Shown: in pieces, positions 56,430 through 64,000 of the stretch
Layout: the number at the start of each line of letters is the position of its first letter
Numbering within the stretch: position 1 is the stretch's first letter
Program-made: the position numbers and the translations under genes
Notes under the pieces: generated by a model
Databases searched by the model: none
What the model saw: only the letters and a program-made list of their open reading frames with translations
Told to the model about the DNA's origin: nothing
Assembly: GCA_036245525.1 (NCBI GenBank)
Contig: BTPG01000007.1
Coordinates: 122,752,875 to 122,816,874 of the forward strand
Reading direction: 5' to 3'
Source: Semisulcospira habei
Taxonomy: Eukaryota > Mollusca > Gastropoda > Semisulcospiridae
DNA length: 64,000 bases

Positions 56430-56665
56430 GTTCACATGCGTAAGTGTTTTCATTGAGATGACTGAAAACGGTCGACTATGCCCCATAATCCATGAGCAGC
56501 AAGAGGCATAACTTCTCATGATGAGCCTCTGCGGATGTCGGGGCTAGTGTGAACTGATGCCTCTTTCAGATGGAACAGGCTGGTTCAAAGGCTGTTCTGC
56601 CTGAACCAAAAAGCTGACATTCAGCCTTCTGGGATTCTGAAAAAAACTGAAGCAGCTTCCAGGAA
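56430..56665. mobile_element. Family D MITE, long variant
   Basis: Colinear with 35149-35395: gactgaaaacggtcgactat, the D hairpin at 56499-56567 (now carrying a duplicated atga), then tggaacaggctggttcaaag. Preceded by cacagtaaaggggtta. Confidence 0.7.
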
Positions 56666-57202
56666 TGCAGACTGTCACGTGTGTACTTATGATTCCTCAG
56701 TTGTATGAGTGCACTTACATCCTTGGCAAGACACTACACAGCTTTATCACTGCGCCGTCTGTAGTGGCTTGCGAAGGATTTCATGTCATCGGTTCACCCA
56801 GGGTTTTTCTTTGGGGGTGAAAGATGACGGCTGACTATGGGAGCTGTTTAGACGGGAATGGTACAAATCACGTTCCAAACTTATGAGAATGTCTTCTGAA
56901 GACATCGCCGGACACAAATCGACCATGACATTTGGAAGGTGGTGCCAGGCATTTCCAGGTGCAAAAGAAACAATGAACCTTTATTTTATAACGGTAAAAG
57001 TATTTGGTTACATGACCTGTTTTTCAAACTTGCCGTTGCTACCATTAAGCTAAGAACTACCATTAAACACAATCACAAACAAAACAACGGTTTCACACAA
57101 AAATACATACAGCCAGGCACTTTAAAAACGCAACGAAAACACTAGTAATTCAATGCATGAAAACCCCAACCGTCCCACGAAAACGGATACAAAACAAGGC
57201 AT

Positions 57203-57269
57203 GCAAGAGGCATAGAACCCAATGAGCCCCCGTGATAGCGGCGGCTCATGAGGTTCTATGCCTCTTGCA
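57203..57269. mobile_element. Family D hairpin
   Basis: gcaagaggcatagaacccaa / catgaggttctatgcctcttgc with loop gcccccgtgatagcggcggc. Confidence 0.75.
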
Positions 57270-57869
57270 GATGGGTGGATCCGGCTGTGCGGTTAAGCCC
57301 CGGTACAAAGCGTCTTTTGATTTATCAGAGCTGTCGCGTTTATAGAGTGCGTAACTGTACAGGTGGGTTTTACACCGTGAAGTAAGCCCGCCATCAAAAG
57401 AATTACTGTACGGAATGACAGCAGGGTTTACGCGATGCAAAGAACCACTGTGAAACGACCCATCACCCGCCGCCTATTGTTTTAATCGACAACTGCACCA
57501 GCTTTCTTTGGCGTAAAACGCTTAGTCACGAGCATAAAACACAATCGCTTCCATTGTGTGATGCTTAGGAAGCGTAGTGATTGGGGGTTCACTGCGAGAG
57601 ACGGAAAGCCGATTCCGGTCATTTTCTGGGATTGAGCAAAAAACAAAGTGAAGAAGTCCTGGAAATATCCACTCAAACGAATTGTTTCGGGGTGGGAGTG
57701 GGGGGGCTTCGTTTTGCTACTAGAAATGCGACGAAAAAGAGATGGTTTACGGCGCAAACACCTGCAGTGAAAAATTCGCGTGGATGCCAACTGATCGCGT
57801 GTTTTGAAATCAATGGCAATTCAACGCCAAAGATCTCCCCAGCCGGAACAAGGCTACAAAGTGGTGTCA

Positions 57870-57936
57870 GCAAGAGGCATAGATCCTCATGAGCCCCCGC
57901 AACTGCGGGGGCTCATGAGACTCTGTACCTCTTGCA
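57870..57936. mobile_element. Family D hairpin
   Basis: gcaagaggcatagatcctca / tgagactctgtacctcttgc. Flanks gctacaaagtggtgtca and gttgggtggt match the 53156/53280 pair. Confidence 0.78.
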
Positions 57937-58716
57937 GTTGGGTGGTGGTCAATTTTTCTCGGCTGTGAATGGGTTACCCGCTGTCTACTATGTTGTACGT
58001 AACACAAACGCGCGCAATAACTCACACGCGATCAACGTCCCTTCAACAATGGTCCAATTCTCGCAACCACCGTTTAGCTGAAATGAAGATCACTCCAATG
58101 ACAGATCTTAACCCGGACAAGTTCTCTCCACCTGAGGAAGCCGACGGAAACGTAGCCGACTACTGCCAGCAATAAAATAAAGAGACGCAAGTTGTCATGA
58201 GCCCTCGGCAGCTAAAGACAGAGACCGAGTATCTCATGAGCTCCGGCAGCCTTCTGAGGCGTCTGAGATCCTATGTCTGTTATCGAGTGTTGACTCGATG
58301 GCCAGCGTCGAATGAGCGACAAGAGGTATCTCACTAGGAACCGGCTCAAAAGACGCATATCTCAAACTACCAGAGGCACGGGTTGTCGAATGCCCCTGGA
58401 GCAGCTGGCAAGATCACATGTGGACCTTTGTCCCTTGCAGGTCAATAGTGCTGAATCAGCGAATTGACGCAAAGATGAGAGCTTAGTGGATTCTGAAGCA
58501 GCTCGGAGATCAAACTGTTGAAACATTGATGGCCGCTGGTTGAGCGTGAAGCGAGAGCGCTTTGATGCGATGTTTCATGCGGCTTCCAGACTACAATTTC
58601 AACTACGCGAGGAACTGGGCAAATGCCATAAAAGGTCTATTGGTGTGGGCCGGTCTTTGAGCACAGAATCCGGCACTTTACAGTTTCAAATTCCCTTTTC
58701 CAATGATTATTGCGTA

Positions 58717-58923
58717 TTAACCCCTTTTCACTGCCGAGAAAAACCGACCCATCACCCAACTACAAGACATAGATCCTCACGAACCCGCAGTCGCGGGGGC
58801 TCATGAGGATCTATGCCTCTTGGTGAAACCATGCATTCATGTTCCTTTTTCGGCTGAGGATGTTTTGTCTTGATTTTGGAAGGATTCCAAACACAGTCTG
58901 CGTCCACTGGCAGTGAAGGGGTT
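58717..58923. mobile_element. Family D MITE with TTAA left end
   Basis: TTAACCCCTTTTCACTGCCG at the left, ctggcagtgaaggggtt at the right. D hairpin at 58762-58820 with its left arm shortened. Confidence 0.75.
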
Positions 58924-59439
58924 TTCGCTTACGGTCCCTAATCCCCCCCCCCCTGCCCCCTCCACTCTGTCCGATTTCTATCCTCCCCACTCCTACAAAC
59001 TCCTCCTCACTTCCCCACTACCTCCTCCCTCCTTCACAAAATATATGCCCACCCCCATCTCTCCCCCCCCCCCCCCTCCATTCTAACCCTCCCCCGTTTT
59101 TGCCCATTCCAACAATCCTGAGAGTGGTGTCATTAATTCAAACGGATTGAGATGAAACTGTCGCACTTTAAGCAATTAGCGTAAAATCCTTTTGCTGTAG
59201 CAAGAAACAATTGATTTTAGCGTAAGTGGGGCAATTGCGCAATGTGAATCTAGGGCAAACCGATCCGTGCAGTTCCGTACAGTTCCAGACCCCAAAAGAT
59301 TAAAAAAAATATGGGCTGAGCAACTACCAGGCCGGCTCAATCGTCGTGTCTGACTGGCTGAATCTGCAAACTGTGAAACTAGGGCAAACCGATGCACTTA
59401 CACTGCAGCCTGCATTAGATGCCTTGGCGACGGGCTTCA

Positions 59440-59603
59440 CCCGTCCCGAGTCATTGTCCATTTTGTAGCTCTGTTATTGTAATTTGTGGAATGAGCGAGT
59501 GAGTGAATGTGAGCAGCACCTGCGGTGGCAAGACAAGTTTTACTATGTATGATTATTTTCTAGCACAGCAACAATAAAGTCATCTTGAATCTTGAATTCA
59601 GCG
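59440..59603 (+). pseudogene. LINE 3' UTR remnant
   Basis: ttgtagctctgttattgtaa and the end caataaagtcatcttgaatc, ttgaatt. An aataaag plus ttgaat repeat tail is typical of CR1/L2-type 3' ends. No coding part remains. Confidence 0.5.
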
Positions 59604-59632
59604 ACTCGTAATCTGCCAGAAAAAAACACTTC

Positions 59633-59708
59633 TTAACTCATTCAAGACGTGCCGCTTCCGGATACGTTATGCCGCGTATCCGGTGGCGGCACGTCTCGGA
59701 TGAGTTAA
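59633..59708. mobile_element. Family I hairpin MITE, complete
   Basis: A 76-bp element: TTAACTCATTCAAGACGTGC to gcacgtctcggatgagttaa. Inner arms ccggatac / gtatccgg. Confidence 0.82.
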
Positions 59709-59750
59709 AAGGATGATGCTCTCTCAAGTGAAGTCTTGAAGGGCAAAAAC

Positions 59751-59822
59751 TGTGCCGCCTGTCCCTAAAGACCTTAATTTAGATGGCTACAGCCACCTAA
59801 GCATGGTCTTTAATGAAAGGTG
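59751..59822. repeat. Family H hairpin
   Basis: aaagaccttaatttagatgg / ccacctaagcatggtcttt, loop ctacag. Followed by gtcgctcagaacaggttcgc. Confidence 0.65.
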
Positions 59823-60198
59823 GTCGCTCAGAACAGGTTCGCTTGTACATGAATGTATATTTCTCTGCTCCAGAACAAATACTGGGAGAAGGATCGACCA
59901 CGCCATCTCAAGGCCAGTACCGATTTGTCTGTGCGCAATGCGGAACTAAGGCAAACAGATCGGGAGACTGATCGACCAAGAAAGACGAGCTCGAGACAAC
60001 CAAGCACTGCCCTTTGAGCTAATGTGGCGAAAACGCCCCGGGCGACGACTTTACAATGTGGACCAGGCTGGTTGTGCAACGGCAAAGAACGCACGTGCGT
60101 TTTGTTTGCAACAGTGGGTGCGTGGGGTACGACGCGAGGAAAAAAAACCTGCAACACAGTGTCTACATCACACTGCCATTTTCTCACAGCACGAGTTC

Positions 60199-60306
60199 TC
60201 CAAACGCAAAATGTCCTCAGGCCGATGTGGGCCGCGGTTGGCCAGCGCACGATAGTGCGCAGGCCAACCGCGGCCCAAGTCGGCCCGAGGACAATGCGGG
60301 TTTGGG
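60199..60306. repeat. GC-rich hairpin
   Basis: Arms tcctcaggccgatgtgggcc / cggcccgaggaca, inner gcggttggccagcgcac / gtgcgcaggccaaccgc, closing at gatagt. About 108 bp. Confidence 0.7.
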
Positions 60307-60333
60307 TTTCGATTTTTTTTCCCCTCGTTCTCG

Positions 60334-60334
<1 letters not shown>

Positions 60335-60415
<81 letters not shown>
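60335..60415. repeat. (CA)n microsatellite
   Basis: About 40 pure CA units. It creates Cys-Val and His-Thr pseudo-frames. Confidence 0.92.
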
Positions 60416-60416
<1 letters not shown>

Positions 60417-60539
60417 CCTTCCCGGCCGTTCAAATGCCACCTTCGTGATCAACCAAAAGAAGGTTGCCGGTGACAGCGTGTATTGTATGTGTCTAGGACT
60501 GAGTTACCTAACGCTGGGATGTGACCGACTGATTGTTTA

Positions 60540-60780
60540 ATACGCATGTGTGGGCGGGAAGTGGGTTTATAGGCGGGCGGGTTGGTGAATGGCTGGAAGG
60601 ATGGACGGATGGCTGGCTGGATGGATGGATGGATGGATTGACGGATGGATGGATGATTCACTGTTAAAGATCGCTTGCGTGCTTAATTGATTGGTTGATT
60701 GGTAGGTAGGTTGCTTGCTTGGCTGGCTAGCTGGTTGATTGCTTCATGGACTGACTGACTGGGTGTATCATTGAAGGGCG
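60540..60780. repeat. (GGAT/TTGATTGG)n degenerate minisatellite
   Basis: ggatggatggatggattgac and ggttgattggtaggtaggtt runs; no other feature. Confidence 0.75.
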
Positions 60781-61112
60781 TCCCCGACCCGCCATGTACT
60801 ACTCCCCACCCCAAGTCGACTGTCGTAATGTATTTCACTTTTTGTGGTACGCGAGCCGTTGTCTAAGCGTGCGCATGCGTGCGCGAGTTGTGAGTGCGCG
60901 CTTAGAGTTATAATTATTATAAGATAAGCGCATTATAAATACCATAATTATTATTATTATTATTAAAGGGGTCTCGGCCCGACGTCAGCGTTAGTTAGCC
61001 CAAGGCCCACATCAATCACATGATTTCTTACTACATAACGGCACTACTCTTCAACAATCACGGTCTATCATACCAGTCAGTCTGCCAGTGTATTTTGACA
61101 CAGGCAGATAAG

Positions 61113-61288
61113 TTAACTCATAAACCCCAGACATTTGTGCATCAATTATGACAGTTCAAGGGTGGGCGCCAAGCTATTCTGACACCACCCTTGAAATGTC
61201 ATGGTCGATCTGTCTCCAGAACTGTGATGCAGGCTTCAAAGGACATTTACAAAATTGATAATTTCATCTTCGGGACGTAATGAGTTAA
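61113..61288. mobile_element. Family B hairpin MITE, left core arm deleted
   Basis: TTAACTCATAAACCCC to cttcgggacgtaatgagttaa. Keeps ggcgccaagctattctgac but lacks the opposite agcttggcg arm. Confidence 0.75.
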
Positions 61289-61825
61289 TAAAGTCCTCCA
61301 ACAGTATACCACTTTGAAATTCTGAATATCGTGTGTTTCGTTCCAATAAGATAATTCAAAAAACATAAATATTCATATATTATGCAAAACGTCTGAGCAT
61401 CTGAACAAGAAGGGATGAACCATAACCCACAAAGTCAATTCTATATGCGAGCTGACCTCGCTATCAAGGGTCTCTACCTTTCGTCTTTGACCTAATTTTG
61501 ATGTTGAAATAAGTATCTCCTTTTGAAAAATCCTAGCAGATCTGCCAATGCGCCACAGTGAATTCTAAAAGGGGCGCAGTGCATACGCGTCCTTGGTTTG
61601 TCAAACGTCATTTATCATGACGTATTTTGGGTTTTTACGTAATTTTATATTTAGCGTGATATGAGTTTCACTTTCGCTTCAAGACTTGAGAAAATGGTGA
61701 CAAAACTAGAATTTCACAGTACGATTTCAGTCTTGCTATATAATTTGTATGAAATCAAGTTGACTTTATCTAGCTACATGATGCACTAAGTATATCTGCA
61801 TGCTCTTCTGAAAGCGCGTGATGTG

Positions 61826-61846
61826 TATGTGTGTGTGTGTATGTGT

Positions 61847-61877
<31 letters not shown>
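61826..61877. repeat. (GT)n microsatellite
   Basis: About 25 GT units with two ta interruptions, directly before a D-like right arm (ggcgcatgaggatttatgcc). Confidence 0.85.
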
Positions 61878-61927
61878 AGCCCGGAGGGCGCATGAGGATT
61901 TATGCCTCTTGGAGATGAGCGCATGTG

Positions 61928-61932
<5 letters not shown>

Positions 61933-62013
<81 letters not shown>
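61933..62013. repeat. (GA)n microsatellite
   Basis: About 40 pure GA units, inside the duplicated segment. Confidence 0.92.
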
Positions 62014-62019
<6 letters not shown>

Positions 62020-62303
62020 GTCATATTTAGAGTATTGCGTCAATGTCTGCGTAGTGACGGAGTCGCGTTCTTTTACGTCACAGCCACTGTCTGACTTTCT
62101 TCAGAAGTCGGTCTTGTACTGTTTTAATTTTTCTGAAAAGAATTACTTTTTACTGAAGAAGTTGAAAAGATAGAAAACTGGCTAACGAACTCATCCAATG
62201 TCTTTCTCCAAACTAGCTATATATCCAAAATGTCAAGTAAATATGACAAAAATTAGGGACTCTAATCTGGGTCAATCGACTCTCTATAAACTGTCTTTTA
62301 TGT

Positions 62304-63248
62304 GAAAAGAAAAGGGTAGACTGCCAGTGCTAATATTTTATGAGGGTTACAAAGTAAAGTAGGTAAAAGCACTGTCAGGGGAGAGAAGTGTGCGTGATCG
62401 ACCAGTGATCATAGATCTACTGTGGCCAAAGCACAAAAAAAAAAAAAAAAAAAGATAGGAAAGATGGGGTGCGCTAAGAAAGTGACTGGAAGAGAACCTA
62501 TCAGAAGAGGTTAGACAGTGGAAGAGTAGATATTCCCCTTGGGGGACCTAGATTTAAATTTCCATGCACTAAGTGGCTGGAACGGTGGGATATGTGATAC
62601 GCCCCCCTTCGGGGGGGGGGGGGGGGGGGGGCTTCCATATGCATTGCTTCCAGTCACTTTCTTAGCGCACCACCTCTTTCCTTCTTTTTTTTTTTTTTTT
62701 GTGTGCTTTGGCCGCAGTAGATCTATGATCACTGGTCGATCATGCACACTTCTCTCCCCTGACAGTGCTTTTACCTACTTTACTTTGTAACCTTCCTAAA
62801 ATATTAGCACTGGCAGTCCCCCCCTTTTCATTTATTACTACAATATCGACTGCAACCCCTTCCCCCCTTCTGGTAGGTTCTCTTTTAGGGTGCATGGAAA
62901 TTTAACTCTAGGAGGTGGCATGGAATGTATGCCCCTGCAGACACCACAGTAAAATGTGGCTGTCATTGCAGGTAAGCAGAAATTCCAGCCTACTCCAGTA
63001 TTGCCGATGGTGTGCTGAAGAGGTCGCCACGACCGAAACAGCTGTCCACAGCGGCTAAATATCTGGACCCCCCCCCCCCCCCCCCCCCCATGGGGAACCT
63101 AGATTTAAATTTCCATGCACTGAGTGGCTGGAACGGTGTGATATGTGATACGCCCCCCCTTCGGGGGCGGGCGGGGGGGGGGGGGGCGGGGGCTTCCATA
63201 TGCATTGCTTCCAGTCACTTTCTTAGCGCACCCCCTCTTTCCTATCTC

Positions 63249-63281
<33 letters not shown>

Positions 63282-63367
63282 CTTTGGCTGCAGCAGATCT
63301 ATGATCACTGGTCGATCATGCACACTTTTCTCCCCTGACAGTGCTTTTACCTACTTTACTTTGTAAC
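62304..63367. mobile_element. 1.06-kb foldback insertion with 13-bp target duplication
   Basis: Flanked by ctgtcttttatgt at 62291-62303 and 63368-63380. The other copy of the duplicated segment has no insertion here (cggttgtttatg, about 19290). Inside, 62304-62500 is inverted relative to about 62640-62832 (for example aaagtaggtaaaagcactgt and acagtgcttttacctacttt). A block like 62535-62800 is repeated directly at 63087-63367. Poly-A/T and poly-G/C tracts mark the joints. No coding sequence. Confidence 0.75.
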
Positions 63368-63858
63368 CTGTCTTTTATGTCTTCAAGGAGACATCCCGTT
63401 ACAAAATGCTTGGAAGCTCTCAGCCACCCCGTAGAGAAAATATTTCGCAAAGTTTCAAGCTTGTGCGTACAGCAATATCGGAGATTCTCGTGTTTACATA
63501 CATACGCACACTCATACGCACATACGGCGCTTCGAGCCAAATGTACGTTCAGCAGCGAGGTTGGCGTAATTATACATGACGTAATTTTTATCTTGTTACT
63601 TCAGTTGTCAGAGGATTTGGCCTGCCCGTCTTTGACATCATGGACATGCTGTTAAATTCGCCCCACCGCGACCGTCCTAAAAAGTCCCATCTATAAATAG
63701 AAGGGACTTAAAACAAAACATCTGGGAAAACCTAAAGTGTCTTTTATATATATTTATCGTAATTTGCGAGGAGAAATGAAGTAACACTAAGTCACATTTA
63801 AACATGATAATTCTCTTCTTTTTAACAAAAGCAGACATGGGGGGACATTTTTGTAGGG

Positions 63859-64000
63859 TTGATTGATTGTACATTGCTTAACGTCCCGACAGCAACAAGA
63901 CTTTCTCAGGACGTGCCTGCACTGCTTGTGAAAAAAAACTAAACAGAAAATTGAATGTATGTCACCAGCCGGTCAAATACGTTAAATAAACCTACAACAT
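63859..64000 (-). mobile_element. SINE copy 6, cut by window end
   Basis: ttgattgattgtacattgct, cagcaacaagactttctcag onward. Same 3' end and orientation as the other five copies. Confidence 0.85.

Larger units (their letters stand above)
61395..63712. repeat. Duplicated segment, copy 2 (partner 16660-19520)
   Basis: Begins aaccataacccacaaagtca and ends with the hairpin aagtcccatctataaatagaaggg. The GA tract at 61933-62013 is uninterrupted, whereas copy 1 has extra DNA there. This copy instead carries the insertion 62304-63367. Confidence 0.7.

Noticed and set aside
57482..57790. 102-codon minus-strand frame between MITEs
   Set aside because: I considered it as a missing upstream GRK exon, but it has no kinase or RGS motif and no fitting splice sites.

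Overview
The window is eukaryotic, repeat-dense and intron-rich. It is most likely from a lophotrochozoan, probably a gastropod mollusc. The reasons are a metazoan GPCR kinase gene with multi-kb introns, mollusc-style SINEs and LINEs, long GA/CA/poly-G tracts, and no prokaryotic gene layout. The species cannot be named from the sequence.

One host gene is recognisable, on the minus strand: the 3' part of a G protein-coupled receptor kinase of the GRK2/3 (beta-adrenergic receptor kinase) subfamily. Nine coding exons run from 48694 down to 7371. They have consistent phases and add up to 1,149 nt (382 codons plus stop). They cover the kinase domain from just after the catalytic loop, the RGS-homology return segment, and the C-terminal pleckstrin-homology (PH) domain that binds G-beta-gamma and phosphoinositides. 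The exons encoding the N-terminus, the first RGS part and the kinase N-lobe were not found, so they probably lie beyond 64000. Everything else is intron, 3' UTR or downstream sequence.

Layout: 1-7370, 3' UTR/downstream sequence packed with hairpin MITEs. 7371-7550, last exon. 7551-13911, intron holding a tandem-repeat element with a 4.5-kb long-inverted-repeat element inside it. 13912-14028, exon. 14029-21892, intron with a LINE 3' end, two SINEs, a long palindrome and one copy of a duplicated 2.5-3 kb segment. 21893-24347, two exons. 24348-32102, intron with a decayed 5.3-kb CR1-like LINE (antisense to the gene), an LTR-like piece and a 55-bp tandem array. 32103-34710, three exons. 34711-44757, intron with an I-type LINE carrying RNase H. 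44758-44865, exon. 44866-48599, intron with an 80-bp satellite. 48600-48694, exon. 48695-64000, upstream intron with MITEs, SINEs and the second copy of the duplicated segment.

The most striking non-genic signal is a set of short hairpin elements. Many are bounded by TTAA followed by CCC.../...GGG, which are piggyBac-like ends. Family names used below: A (ends TTAACCCATTTAGCCC / GGGCTAAATGGGTTAA), B (ends TTAACCATTTTCACCCTG), C (ends TTAACCCTTATCATTC / TGATATGGGTTAA); A, B and C share one inner hairpin containing agcttggcgcc. D has the inner hairpin gcatagattctcatgagccc, sometimes inside TTAACCCCTTCACTGCC ends. E has ends TTAACCCTTTGGCTGTC and the core gatgattcctgcaggaatca. F has the core ccagccactaagcaaggtgc, G the core gtgattttggaccttac, H the core accatcatttaggtggct, and I the ends TTAACTCATTCGAGACGTGC.
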